Positions 22,950 through 34,924 of a stretch of 64,000 nt of DNA are shown piece by piece. The notes under the pieces are model-generated. The model was given only the letters and a program-made list of their open reading frames with translations. It was not told where the DNA came from and did not search any database. The translations under genes were made by a program, and so were the position numbers. The stretch's first letter is position 1, and every line of letters begins with the position of its first letter. Source of the stretch: Emydura subglobosa (Eukaryota > Chordata > Testudines > Chelidae); NCBI GenBank assembly GCA_007922225.1, contig ML679961.1, forward strand, positions 7,485,702-7,549,701. Direction: 5' to 3'.

Positions 22950-23185
22950 GGAAGGATGGCCTTATGGTTATGGCACTGACTGGGACTCATTTCCATGTTC
23001 TCCCACAGTCTTCATCTATGGCCTCGAGCAGTTCAGTTAATCTCTCTGTGCCTCAGTTTCCCATCTATAAAGCTGAGATAATAATACTGCCTTTGTCTTG
23101 TCTATTCAGACTGTAAGTTCTTTAAGGCAGGGACTGTCTGTTACTACATGTATATACAGCGCCTAGCGCAATGGGCTCTGGAGAC
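22950..23185 (+). repeat. CORE-SINE (MIR-type) with LINE-like tail
   Basis: The order is that of amniote CORE-SINEs: a head with 'ccttatggttatggcactga', then 'tctgtgcctcagtttccc', 'gagataataatactgcc', and a tail with 'aaggcagggactgtctg' and 'tacagcgcctagcgcaatgg'. A short direct repeat of 'ggagactgtatgt' follows at 23180-23220. Non-coding. Confidence 0.8.
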
Positions 23186-23280
23186 TGTATGTGTTACTCA
23201 GCAATGGAGACTGTATGTATGACTGTGAACCAGGTAACACTACTCCAGAAAATGGGTAACTACTTCCCTCAATTACAAAT

Positions 23281-23391
23281 ATTGGGCCAAGTTATGCTCT
23301 GGTTTACCAGTGTAAATCCAGGGTAGCTTCACTGATGTCAGTAGGGTCACTCCAGATTTACACAGATGTGACCAAGAGGAGAATTGGGCCC
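23281..23391. mobile_element. MITE-like palindromic element
   Basis: Left 'attgggccaagtt' and right 'gaattgggcccag' mark the ends. The middle has 'ggtttaccagtgtaaatcc' and its near complement 'agatttacacagatgtgacc', so the element folds on itself. Non-coding. Confidence 0.55.
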
Positions 23392-24395
23392 AGCTTTTCT
23401 GACGACATTTGCAATGCTGTAACGTGCCTCATGGAAATCCCCATTCAGGGGCTGGCAGGGGGCTCCTCCGTCTTTGTGCTAACAGCAGAGAAGGGGCTGG
23501 CAGACGATGGCCAAGGGGCCTCTTTGTGATTAAAAGGCCAGCTCTATTTCATGTATTAAATGAAACGATCTATTGCCTAGATAATCGCTCTAGGCAAGCC
23601 AGAAAATCCAACGGCAGACCCGAGCCAGACCGCCTAACTTGACTTTGGCAGCCAAAACACACGCTGAGCCAGAGCAGTTGACTGCAAACGTCTGCAAAAG
23701 GAAATGCACAGTGATGGACTGGGTTAGGAGAGTGCCAGGGTTCAGTGCCACAACTCTACATTACAGCGATTGATGCTTCTGCATTTGTGGACGTGAACAG
23801 AGGCTGAGATTAGGTGCTCTTCGGTATGAAATCTCAACCCTTTGTTGGATTCCTCGCCTCTCCTCGGCCAGGTTTCCTCTTCCTGCTAGCATGAGTGGAG
23901 GCCTTTCCACCGATTCCCCACCTGTCATTGCCAGGGATACTGCTGCCTTCAGAACGTTGTTCTCAGGGTGGCTTCATTAAAGAGGAATGCAGTTAGCTAG
24001 GACAGTCGTAACGGTGACGCTGGGTCCCTCTGAGTGACCGCTTATATACCAGTTGACTCAGGGCAGTCACGGACAGGAGAATGGGCTGTGCACGCAGGGT
24101 CGGGCAGACGTTCAAAGTGCCATCCGTTCAGCTCTGGGTTTTGCAGGAGCCATGAAGTCCTGCCAGCAGAAATCCCATCTTGGAATGGACATCTTCGAGG
24201 GAAGGGGCTTGGAAAAGTGATTCTGTCTTTCCCTATTAGAGCACAGGCCCCGTGGCCATATCTGCCATGTTGTGTGTGTTTGAGGGACAGTGTGTGGTGT
24301 TTGGGTTGTTACATTAGAAAATAGCATGGTAAAAAGCCATGCTTTGGATCTCCAGGCTCAGCATCTAATGTTCCCTAATGTAAAGGTATGGAATG
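23392..24395. other. Unassigned 1 kb
   Basis: No gene or repeat family recognised. The open frames at 23335-23642 and 24034-24324 have no known domain. Confidence 0.4.
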
Positions 24396-24470
24396 GCTTA
24401 GAATCAGAGAAGATCAGGAATGGAAGGGATCTCAGGAGGTCATTTAGTCCCATCCCCTTCTCAAAGCAGG
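24396..24470 (-). mobile_element. CR1 3'-end fragment
   Basis: About 75 bp of the CR1 3' terminus on the minus strand ('agaatcagagaagatcagg', 'gatctcaggaggtcatttag'). It abuts a plus-strand CR1 of another subfamily, giving a junction of two elements in opposite orientation. Confidence 0.85.
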
Positions 24471-25430
24471 CTTCCATATGAAGCGAGACTAAAAAGATTA
24501 AGGCTGTTCAGCTTAGGAAAGAGACAGTTGGGGGGGATCTGATAAGAGGTCTGAAAAATCAGGAATGGTGTGGGAAAAGTGAATACATAAGTGTTATTTA
24601 TCCTGAACCACAATACAAAACCCAGGGGTCACCTCATGAAATGAATAGGCAGCAGGTTTAAAACAAACAAGAGGAAGGTCTTCCTCGCACAACAGCCAAT
24701 TAATCTGTGGAACTCATTGCCAGGGGATGCTGTGAAGCCCAAAAGTATAACTGGGTTAAAAAAAGAATGAGACTACGTTCATGGAGGATAGGTCCATCCG
24801 TGGCTATTAGTCAAGATGGTCAGGGATGCAAAACCATGCTCTGGGTGTCCCTAAACCTCTGACTGCCAGAAGCTGGAAGGGGAAGCAAGGGGTGTATCTC
24901 TCCAAAATTGCCTAGTTCTGTCCATTCCCCTGAAGCTCTGGCACCAGCCACTATCAAAGATAGGGTACTGGGCTAGCCCAGTGCCTCTCAACCTTTCCAG
25001 ATGACTGGACCCCTTTCAGGAGTCTGATTTGTCTTGCGTACCCCACGTTTCACCTCACTTAAAAACGACTTGCTCACCAAATCAGACACAAAATACAAAA
25101 GCATCACAGCACCCGATTACTGAAAAATTGCTTCCTTTCTCATTTTTACCATATAATTATAAACCAAATCAATGGGAATGTAAGTATTGTACTGACATTT
25201 CAGTGTGCAGTATATGGAGCAGTATAAACAGGCCATTGGCGGCATGAAATTTTAGTCTGTACTGACTTCGCTGGTGCTTTTGATGCAGCCTGTTGTAAAA
25301 GTAGGCGAATGTCTGGATGAGTTGATGTTCCCCTGGGAAGAACTCGGCGTACCCCTAGGGTACGCGTAGCCCTGGTTGAGAACCACTGGGCTAGACGGAC
25401 CGTTGGTCTGACCCAGTATGGCATATCTCA
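24471..25430 (+). mobile_element. CR1 LINE fragment interrupted by a hAT element
   Basis: Plus-strand CR1, 24471-24978, resuming at about 25389-25430. Landmarks are 'ggctgttcagcttaggaaag', 'gtttaaaacaaacaagagg', 'ctggaggataggtcc'-like sequence near 24780, and 'gatggtcagggatgc'. After the insertion the usual CR1 ending continues with 'gaccgttggtctgaccc' and 'agtatggc'. A sister copy lies at 40265-40580. Decayed and 5'-truncated. Confidence 0.9.
24979..25388. mobile_element. Non-autonomous hAT element, 410 bp, nested in CR1
   Basis: The left end 'cagtgcctctcaacctttcc' and right end 'ggttgagaaccactg' are inverted repeats of the hAT type. The flanks are ggctagcc (24971-24978) and ggctagac (25389-25396), a 7-of-8 target duplication. 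Removing the element joins the two halves of the CR1 3' UTR. A second copy lies at 44908-45310, with the same internal words ('acgacttgctcaccaaatc', 'gattactgaaaaattgc'). No transposase is encoded. Confidence 0.92.
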
Positions 25431-26029
25431 TGTAGAAGATAGGCAGGGGCGGTGGGGTGTATGAAGGGGTTCAAGGACAGAACTGGGCCCACCTAGCCCT
25501 GCACCATCAGCCCTGCAGCCCATGCTCCAACTGGAGACAGGGTTAAAGAGAGCACGGCTCAGCTCAGAAGGCTGGGGACGAGCGCAGACCTAGCCTGCAG
25601 GCTCCTGCAGAAGGGGCTAGAGTGGCCTCCCTGAAACACACGGACTATCTGCTGAGCCTGGCTGGGGCGGACGGTTTGGTTTCCTTTTTATTCAGTTTTT
25701 TCTTATCTGGGACCAGAAGCAGAGAGAGCAGTGGTAGGAAGCGACCCAGGGAGAGCGACGCAGAGGGTCTGCCCCCCTTCCCTCCTGACCCTCCTAGGGC
25801 CCTGCCAGTGGAGTGGGTGGGCCCGGGTTCCCCTACCACTACCCCCCAGTTGAGTGGACGCTAACCACTAGGCCCCCCAGCCCCGTGAAGACTCTACTAC
25901 AGCAGGGGAAAGACAGGGAGAAGCAGCTAGACGACGATATTCTTTGTGGGCCATTTTGCCCTCCTCCCACCCACCCCCAGTTTTTCCCAGAAGCGCACTA
26001 AGCAGGCCTGTCATCTGTACGGTGATGCC
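25431..26029. other. Unassigned 0.6 kb
   Basis: GC-rich, with words such as 'gggcccgggttcccctacc' and 'gctgagcctggctggggcgg' that I associate with long retroelement repeats in turtles, but I cannot define ends or a family. No gene recognised. Confidence 0.3.
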
Positions 26030-26340
26030 AGTAAAAAGCTCCGCGCGTCCCAGCCTGTTCCAGCAGGGAAAGCGCTCCAGGCCGCGAGGCCGAGACACCT
26101 CTTCCGGGGAGAGGCGTTCGACCCCCAGTGCTTACGCCCGCTCTGAGAGGGCTTCCGTTGCCGAGCTAAGGGATCGCTTCGGCTGGCTTCACCTGCCCCG
26201 CGGGCGCAAAGGAAACTCCTCTGGATGTGCGGGTGCCAGACGTTCAGGCGAGCGCTCGGCACCCAGGCAACCGGGCAGCAAATGTCGGGGCCAAATCACA
26301 AACGCTGCCGGCTAGGGCTGCGTCGTGACGCCGGGCCCCA
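26030..26340. promoter_or_regulatory. CpG-dense block, possible CpG island
   Basis: By hand count about 33 CpG dinucleotides in about 310 bp at roughly 60% GC, an observed/expected ratio near 1, while flanking DNA is CpG-poor. This is what an unmethylated promoter or a young GC-rich repeat looks like. No exon with a donor site could be tied to it, and no TATA box is evident. Confidence 0.45.
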
Positions 26341-29269
26341 GGAGTGAAGAGGGGAGAGGCGCTGCACGCATAGTCCTCTCCAGAGACCCAGCGAGCATGC
26401 GGGAGGGGCACCACCCTTGGAGGATGCAGCTGGCTCCCTTCTGCACAGCTAGCCAGTTCCACAGAGCCTGAGCCCACCCTTGGTCCTGGGGCACGGGGCA
26501 CGTTGTGGGGGGGGGCTCCCTGCGCCAGGCCAGGGCCAGCCTCACCCGTCGCGTGATGCAGCATGTTCACGTGACGGCATGGCAAAGCCAAGTGCTTCAA
26601 TGAGGGGGAAGCGTCTTTGAGCCAAGACGGTTCATCCACATTCATCCCTAGTGCAAATCCCTTCAAGCCAGTGGAGTTACGCTGGGGGGGGCAGTGGGCT
26701 CAGACCATATAAAGCATCAGTCTTTTTACCCCTCTGCGCTAACGTATTCCCCTCCCCCCCCCCCCAGGCCCCATCTGCAGATTTCCACCCTGTCCTTGGT
26801 TTTAGCTCAAGAAGACCGATCTTTCCCCGGTGGAGCTGTCAGCAGACCATGGCGCAACAGGGACCTGCTGGCTGGTGATAAGGGGGCAAAACTATTCCTT
26901 TGGGAGCGTTTCGCTGGTGGATCTTGCTTCAGGGATTCCGCTGTCCTCGCATGCCAAGAACTCGGAGCAGGTCTGCGAGGAGACATTTGCCCTGTGGCCG
27001 CAATCTTGCTGTCACTCTGGGGTGAAGCAATCAGATACTCATCGCCCAGCAATGCGCTGAGCCCTGAATGAGCAGGCGCGGAGGGGGAAGCTTGCCATCT
27101 ACATCAGATCAGCTGAGCTTGCAGTGACTTGTTCGGCCGTGCAAATTCCCGTCGAGCAGCTTATCGCAAGCGCCCGAAATGAGGATCCTGCGTTCCTGAG
27201 CGGCGCCTTGGGTACTGGTTTCATAATGAGCAATCCCAGGGGGTGTGTTACCAGTTAATATTTCCCAGCTGGGCAAGATGAAAGACTTTCCTGGCTTACT
27301 CTCACGACAGAAGTCTGCAGTTCAGCTTCAGATCCAGCAGCAGGAAGATTTGTTACAAGCTGCGCTCGCCGGTGCAAGTGTCGTGAAAGCCCCACCAACT
27401 GGGAGCGTTCCTCCCAACTGTCTGTAGCACCTTTCACGTTCCTGCCAGCCACACTTCAACTTCCTCTCTCATTTAGTGACCGGCCCTTAGCAATCTCCTT
27501 CTTCCAAGCAGTTCCGAAGGGCCTCGTGTCACCATCCACCAAACCAATGGGTTTGAGATTTCAAGGCAGGGACAAACCACTGAATAGTTGCTTTGTCAGG
27601 AAGCCAGTTAATAAGTGACAGACCCTGCACTGAACGGGGGTGGGGGAAAGCCAGGATTTTGCAGACGGGCAACGTCAGAGGCACAACTCTGTTTTACTGC
27701 AGTCAAGCGGCCATGTGGCAATGACCCCGTTATGGGCAAGACAAAAGCAGAGGTGTAGGCTGATTTCCAGACATCTTCTGAATGGAAAGATCAGTGGAAC
27801 AAGCGAGCAGTTTCTCTGAGCGCTGGAGCCAAAGGCTTATTGGGAGACTTTTTTCATTGACCTCAATGGGTTTTAGAGCAGGTTCTTAATCGGTATGAAT
27901 TGTATTCTTTGGTGCATTTCTAGGCTGCCCATCCCCGTCGTTTCGAGGCTGTGCATTGTTTGAGAAGTATGTCCCTGTCTCTTCCAGAGGAGGATTGAAT
28001 TCTCCTCCCCTCCCCTCCCCTGCTCTTTGTCTACTGATGGACTCAAAGGAGGGGGCCAGTGCTGGGAAATTTGCTACCTGCACAGATCACACAAAGGCCA
28101 CATTATACATTAGGCTGTGACACAGGACTCATCTCTCCTGGCAAATATTCCCCTAGCAGCTAAGCTGTGAAATGGGTCTGATCCTCCAATACTATTTATT
28201 GCTTTTGTTTAAGTCCAGTCTTGGTAGGTTCCTCTGATGTGCGAGCCACTCTCCAGTATGAGAGTGAAATACAGTAGGATTCCAGCTTCCTGAATCCCCC
28301 GATATCCTTCCTCTAGCCAGACACCAGTGCGTCTGCCTTTGCATTGAGTCCTGATCATCTGAACCCCCAACTTTAGCCAAACGAAACGGATATCCTTCAA
28401 GGCTTGTCAGAGAATCTGGGTATAAACCAAGCAGAAGTCACTGCACCTATTTTACAGACACTCATTTGGACTCCCACACCCACTGCTACCAAGCAGGGTT
28501 GATTTGAGTTCAGTTCAAGCCGTCTCTCGCTGAAGGACAATGCTTTCGATTCTAGGGCCCGCTCTGGAATTGTTCTTCCTGAAGGACGTTAGTTGCATGC
28601 TGAACGCATTCCCTGCTTCAGCCTGTGTTCCATGAGCATATTCTCATCCCTTTCGGCTAACAAACTTGGCCTCTCATAGGGGAATTTCCCAGCATCGGAA
28701 CTATTGGCCAGCTTTAAGGTAAAAGTATGTGCATTTTTCTTCTTGAATCAACAGCAGCCCGGCATGTGAGAGAGTCACCGAGCCAAAAGCAAACAAGAGA
28801 CACACACGAATCGTATTATTAAGCCACAAACAATCCCGGCAGCTGACTAAGCTTCGTCTGTTTTCGTTCAGGTTATGAGCACTGGGGGAAAGTGCCTGCG
28901 CATTTACAGCTTCCTTCCTGGCGCGATGGCTGTGCTCCTTCCAGGTGCCTCCTTCCCTGGGGAGAAGCTGGGCTTATTTCTTCAGATGGTGCCAATCATA
29001 CCTGCAGGCTGATTCTTTTCTTTCATTCCTCCAAGCAATGTCGCCTGCCTTTTAAACACTGGGCCACACGAGCGCAGGACCTGTTCCTTCAAACCCAGCC
29101 CAGCTCACCGCCACTTACATCTAACACCGCTCAGAACACGGGAGCTTTGGACCAAACTCATCACTGCTGTAATTGCAGAAATTTTTCTTTTCCCTTTGAA
29201 ACGCTGAGCGATGGATTCAACCTTTGCTTCTGCCGGCATAAGCCTGGACACGAGTTACGATAATATGTG
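26341..29269. other. 2.9 kb without an assigned feature
   Basis: Contains homopolymer-rich spots: a G run near 26507-26515, a C run at 26752-26765 and 'ctcccctcccctcccc' at 28003-28018. Open frames are numerous because of GC content but none has a recognisable domain. No repeat family was identified. Confidence 0.4.
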
Positions 29270-29440
29270 GCACTTCTCATGGGTAGATCTCAAAGCGCTT
29301 TACAGAGGGAAGTCAGTTTCATTACCATCCTTCTACAGATGGGGAAACGGAGGCAAAGTGACTTGCCTATGGTCACCCAGCCAGTCAGTGGCAGAGCTGG
29401 GACTAGAACTCAGGTCTCCCGAGTCCAAGAGCAGGGCCCG
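29270..29440 (+). repeat. CORE-SINE (MIR-type) central part
   Basis: Typical words in order: 'gatctcaaagcgctttacag', 'acagatggggaaacggaggc', 'agtgacttgcctatggtcac', 'ccagtcagtggcagagctgg' and 'gactagaactcaggtctcc'. Non-coding, although a long open frame crosses it (29211-29636); I regard that frame as chance. Confidence 0.8.
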
Positions 29441-30289
29441 GGCCTTTGGCTGCAGTATCCCCTACGTGGAAGCAAATAGCAGGGGTGCTCCTGACACTTA
29501 CTCCACTGGCAGGCTGGGAGATGATCAGCTTATCCCCCAAATGGGTGGTGCTAACCAAGGTGTGGATGTGGCCACATGGCTGGGAGATGTGGCCATTCAG
29601 TGGCCTCCCATGAGTGAGTCTCCCATGGTGACTTGAGTGCAGTTTAAACCTCCTCTGTCCTGGCCACTCACTTGGGGAGGGCTGCCACGCAAAGACTGCT
29701 TGCCTTCCCCCAGAGATCATTGCTCTCGGGGTGCAGAAGACTCTGCCGGTTCAACGGACGGGAGAAGGTCACTTTGAACCTCCTGCACCGCAGGGGCGAA
29801 TGGAGCGTGGCCAGCAGCTTCGTGGATTTCCGTCCCTGGGGATCTGATGTCTTTGTCTGCGCCCCTGGTGCTGACTGTCTCAGAGAGGCTTTGTGAGGAG
29901 CTCGCACCATGGCTGGCCTCTGGCCCTCGTGGGAACTTTCCGGCCGTGGTTCCAGCACCAGCTCAGCCAGGTATCAGAGAAGGGGAGACAACGAAAGAGC
30001 CGTATTCGAACCCACTCGGGCAGCGGAGGCTCTAGGGCGGAATGGGTTGTTTTCCCCTCGCCGGATGCAGCCCAAGGTGGCGCCACATTGCTTTTCTGCA
30101 CTCACCACCATCACAGAGAGAAGAAATCTTCCCAGAGCAGCAGAGCTCCTGAGACTTGGCACCAAAATTCTCCCCAGAGCAGCCTGACCCTGCAGGGTTC
30201 AGCCCAGCCTAGGGAGGGTGGGGTGCCTGCATGCCCTGCGACCCTGGGTGCCTTCACGCTATGCAGCTCCGGCTCAGAGCCCTGACGCC
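29441..30289. other. Unassigned 0.85 kb
   Basis: A 'ttgccttcccccag' at 29700-29713 could act as a splice acceptor before an open stretch that ends with TGA near 29896, but the product is not recognisable and no donor or polyadenylation signal supports it. The rest is GC-rich without known repeats. Confidence 0.3.
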
Positions 30290-31170
30290 AGCTGCCTGCT
30301 CACAGTACCACGGCCTCACCCTGGCTTCCCGCAGGATGACACCGACAGCCATGCCGGCTCCAAAACCGGCTCCCCTAGAGCGTCCTGTCTTTCTCCCTGG
30401 AGCACTCACAAAGCCGTCTCAAGTGCCCTGCTCCTTTAAAGAGACAGCGCACAGCACCAGCCGGCTAGCGTGGCTGCGGATTTCACTCTTGGGTTCGAAA
30501 CGCAGCACTGCGGTGGCTGTGTGATAAACCCGGAGCAAGTTTACTAACGAAGCAGCGATTTAAGGGCTACCAAGGCAAAGGAATTGGGATAGAAATAGTT
30601 ACAAACACACACAAGTAAAAAGACTCCCCTAAAACCCAACTTAACAAACCAGAGTCTTTTGTTCAAAGTCCTTTTCTTCCCACGGTCCTTCTTTCAGCAT
30701 GGCTGCCCAGTCCTTCGCCAGCAAAGGATGACTATGGGTTCTCTCCCCTTCTTTTTTATAGCCCACTAAATCTTTGAACAGTAAACCCAGATAGTTTCTC
30801 TCTCTTGCTGGGGTGCAGACACCATGTTGTCTTCTCCCCTGCTTGTTAGCTTGGTTTATGTTCTATGTAAATGTGCCTTTGTTGTCTGCACCTGCTGACC
30901 AAGCAATTACACATCATTTGTCCAGGGCGGACGGCGCTTTCTTGCCAGACATAGTTTAAGAATACAATTCTAGTACATATTTCTAACTCTTTGCACACAC
31001 CCCGTACATATATCACGCAATGATTTTTGGGACCAGCATGTTACCAGCTTGTATGCAGTGCCTTAATTACACCTTTTAGACACAACAGCGCCTGAGGTGC
31101 AGTGAGTATGTCAGGCCTGACAAGACTTGCTGACACTGAGTAGCGAGGCACCAGTGGGCCTCAGTGTCAC
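30290..31170 (-). mobile_element. LTR-like repeat, copy 2
   Basis: Diverged copy of the repeat at 16885-18345. The plus-strand right end reads 'gcctcagtgtcaca', so on the minus strand the element opens with TGTGACACTGAGG, an LTR-like TG start. On the minus strand a TATA-like 'gctataaaaaag' (near 30750) lies where an LTR promoter would be. No coding region flanks it; it is best read as a solo LTR of an old endogenous retroelement. The left edge is uncertain. Confidence 0.6.
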
Positions 31171-34100
31171 AAGCGTCTTGCACGAGTTAGATGCAAATCC
31201 CAAACCTAACACTAGCTGAGGCTCAGCCTTGAACCCAGATCCAGAACCTTAGCTCGCACCTAACCTAGATCTGGATCTCACATGGGCCCATCTCTAACTT
31301 CAAGCCAAAGGAGCCATACTAAAATACAGACCTCTCACACACGCAACAAAGAAACAGCTTTCCTGCAGGCACCTTTTTTTCACCAGCAGGAGTTCTGAGC
31401 AGTCATGGAGGGAAGGACTTGGGATGGAAATAACCATTCAGTAAGTTAAATAATCCATTTGTCTCCGTGGTGCCAAGGTTTATTTCATTATCAGCTCTCC
31501 TTGAAAGATGGCTGTTAAGTATGGCCGTGAAAATCTGTAGTGTTGGTGGATTCACAGACGATGTGGTACCCCTCTACCTAACCATGGGTGGATAATGTTG
31601 CTCATCGCAGTGGTATCGGGGTTCCTTTCATAGAGTTAAAACCAAATATACAAATGGGGCGAAGCCAAATTTTCCAATCCAGTTGGGTAAATGTATTAGT
31701 TCATTTTTATTCCCTTTTTCCTTGCCTCTCCTCCTTCATTTCTTTTCCTTTTTGTCTTCACCTCTTTTTCTTCCTCAGTTCTCTCTCTCTCTCTCTGCTG
31801 TTCTCAGTTGCAGCTGGGCAGCTAAGTCACGCACGTGCGTCTTGTCCTTGGATCTGAAGGCCATGAGCTCTGTGGCCATGCTTACCTCCTCTATGGGTTC
31901 CAGAGCTGTGGCCCTGTCTCCTGCTTCCACGAGCCTCGGCCTGGAGAGTGGCAGCATCATAGCACCCGGGCGGCCTCGCGCAGTGAGAGGTTCTGGTTGC
32001 TGGTTCTGGAAGATCAGGACTGTGACTTTGGGCATGACCCAGTATTCTCAAGGAACCAGTGCGATGGGAGGAACCCGTGTATCCTCAGGGCTGGGGCTGG
32101 TGAGCAGATGGGCTACCAGGGCTGGCCTTAGAGGTGGGTGATCAGGGGTGACAAATCAGCTGGGCTGTTTCATGCTTGACTCACTGAGGCTTTTCTGCTG
32201 CCCAGGAGCTCAGGCCTAGGTCCAGTGAACTGCACTCATCCTGCAGCCTGGAGATCCCCGGCATGTGCCAATCTCCATGCCCGTAGCAAAGCTGGGTTGG
32301 AGGGAGCTTGTTCAGAGCTTTCCCCTCTGTCTTCAGCAGCTGTGCCTGGAGCAGTTCGAGGTGCAGCTCTGCTATTTTATTCCACTGGCTCTTCAGCAGG
32401 AACCCACTGTGCAAACAGCAATGAATTTGCAGGCTTGCAGAGGCTTGCACTCTGCTCAACAGCTGCAGCTCTGCTTGTATTCCTGGGGAAGGTACCGCAG
32501 GTCACTGGCTCTGTCTCAGCTTTTCTCCCACTCAAAACTGCCTTTGGAACGCAAAAGATTTTTGCCAGTTGACATTATCCAGCTTAAGGCTCTTTTGCTT
32601 TCTAGAGCGGGAGAATCTGCCGGCCAGACAGCGTCCTACGGGTGGGCAACAAGGAATTGGAACAGTGGCACTTGTCTGGCTTAAGAGACATACTTTCTAT
32701 GTTCTTATGCTCCACTGAAGCGTTCTCCAGAACTGGAGATGGCACCAGAAACCTCACGTGATAACCGGAGAGAAATATTGTATGCAGATGTTCCAGTGAT
32801 TTCGCATTAGAACCGGGTTTCATTTGGACTTGCCTGCCTCCGTGTTTGCTTTTCACCAACGTTCGTGTGGCCGTGGTTTTACTCACACGAATAGCTAGGG
32901 AAAGTGAATTTTGTGGTTGTAACCCAGAGTGCTTTCGCCGGGAAATCCAATTTTGGGGGCCGAAGTGGATGGATAGTTTCTAAAGGCTAAGTCATCCAGT
33001 TAAGGAAGAGACACAATACCATGTGACAGTCACAGAGCTCCAAGAGCAAGTCAGCTGTTCCTGAGGTTTGTTCACACAAACCTCTGGCGGAAAATATTTC
33101 AGACACGCCCTCCCTTTACTCAAGTTGGGTGAAATCACTTGCAAAATGCCCACTGTCTTCAACGGAGCAGGTGTCTAAAAATTGTTTTCTGTTTGCAGAA
33201 AATGAGTGAATAGGAAAATAGGTTAAATTCCCCCACATGATTCTCCCAGCTCTGTTCATGACACTGTGGGTGCACACGTTAGGGATTAGCAATGGTAACT
33301 GGAACACACCTGTCAAAACTAGGTTCTCTAGACAAAATCCGAGTGGGTGGCAACCTTCCCACCCAATATGTGTGGGCTGGATGAACATTCATGGCTGTTC
33401 AGTCATCATGTTCATCTAATAAGTAGGTTCGCTGTAGTCTGGTTTTACTCAGATGGGTGGAGAATATTTTTACAGCAGAAGGAGCTTAATAACTGTGAAT
33501 GAGGCGTAGCTAAGCAGACTGGGTTGATCAGGTGATTTACCGAAGCTAGCTAGGCGGGGCCATTTTCCTTACATATTTATAAGATTTCTTTTCTGGGCTC
33601 GTTTCTAATGAATCGAATGAAGAAATTATGGAACCCATCCGAACTTTCTCTCCTAGGGTGGACGGTAACTGAAATATTCTCTGCACACTCACTGTCATCT
33701 TCACATTGATCCTTCATTTCCTTAAAGAGAAGGTGTGCCCCTTCCTGTCCTGTCTGTGCCGTAGCTCTCCTGGAATAAAACATGCCAGGTGGAAATTGCA
33801 CTTCTCCTTGGCCAGATCCCAAAGCTGGAGGGTAAAGGAATGTAAAGGATGGGAAACATTCAGAAAGGCTTCACCAAGGTCCGGCCCTACTGTACTTCCT
33901 TTTCCGCTAATGAACCTCTTGATCTACAGTGACAGGGCTAGATTCTCCATCCCAGCGGTGCCCAGCATGGGAATATCAGCTGGCTGATGGGCATCCAGGA
34001 GTGGGCAGTGTTTCCCGGAGCACCGTGTTCCCACACGAAGGTGTCAGTTTGTTCATACAACTGCTGGGAAAGCAGCCATAATGAAATTGTCTTGGCAAAG

Positions 34101-34310
34101 GGAGGGATCTCCTGGTTGCCAGGCCACCATAGGCCAGTGATACCCAGGCCCTGGGAAACCCTGAAGGCTACAGATCTATGGGCAGCAGGGGTTGTATGGA
34201 GTGGTCCCTGTAGATTGGCAATCCATCAAATGAGTGCCGGGTACGGTCAAGCCACAGACCTCCCCATCACCAATCCAGGATAGGTAAGACCAACAGCAGG
34301 AACACTTCTT
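31171..34310. other. 3.1 kb without an assigned feature
   Basis: Contains a pyrimidine-rich, (CT)n-containing stretch at about 31710-31800. Several open frames cross 31680-32680 (for example 31683-32141 and 32265-32684) but they overlap on both strands and show no domain. No repeat family recognised. Confidence 0.4.
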
Positions 34311-34720
34311 TAGGGCTAGGCAGGTTTTCCAAATTGGAACAAAAAGTCCATCTTAAAAATGTTCACAAACCAACAGGAAGGAGGTGGCAGGGCGGGATTG
34401 GGTCAGGCCATTGAAAGTTTCCTTTCCCTACATTTGAAACGTTTCCGTTTTGACCTCTTTTCCCTGAACTATTTTTTTTATTTAGAAATTTAACATAATT
34501 TATACTAAAGTCACTTCCGAACAAAAACCTGACACTTTTCGTTTCAAAAGTGCCGAATGGGATGCCTTACAATTCCGAAACGTCTTGAAAGGAATTTTTT
34601 TTTCAAGTCAGGAAATTCATCAAAACCAACTTTTTTCCATGAACAGTTTCAATAAATCTTCATTTCTTGGCTAAAAATTTTTTATTTTTTCAGTTGAAAA
34701 ATTCTTGACCAACTCTATTC
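34311..34720. repeat. T-rich interspersed repeat
   Basis: Left end near 'gctaggcaggttttcc', right end 'cttgaccaactct', with AT-rich DNA between ('cgtttccgttttgacc', 'tcagttgaaaaattc'). Same family as 20091-20464 and 10424-10840 by words and ends. Strongly diverged; non-coding. Confidence 0.5.
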
Positions 34721-34924
34721 TTGGTACAGGCGGGGCACCATATAAAACGGACTGATCCAGAGCCAAGCACATTTATACAAGAGTCTCACACCCATCGTAA
34801 CACGTAGGAGCACAGACTGTTCTATAGCCCATGGAGCCCCATGTATCAGATGCTAGAACGGAGCACGCGTCTTCAAAGGGTGGGTGGCATATGACAGCAC
34901 TGCTTGTGTTGCTTTTTTTTTTGC

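Noticed and set aside
29700..29896. Possible exon after a 'ccttcccccag' acceptor
   Set aside because: Product not recognisable, no donor and no AATAAA at a fitting distance; weaker than the candidate at 12213.
16885..31170. One 14-kb provirus with two LTRs
   Set aside because: No gag, pol or env-like coding between the copies, and the copies are strongly diverged.
31683..32684. Cluster of open frames suggesting a gene
   Set aside because: Frames overlap on both strands, start in a (CT)n tract and show no conserved motif.
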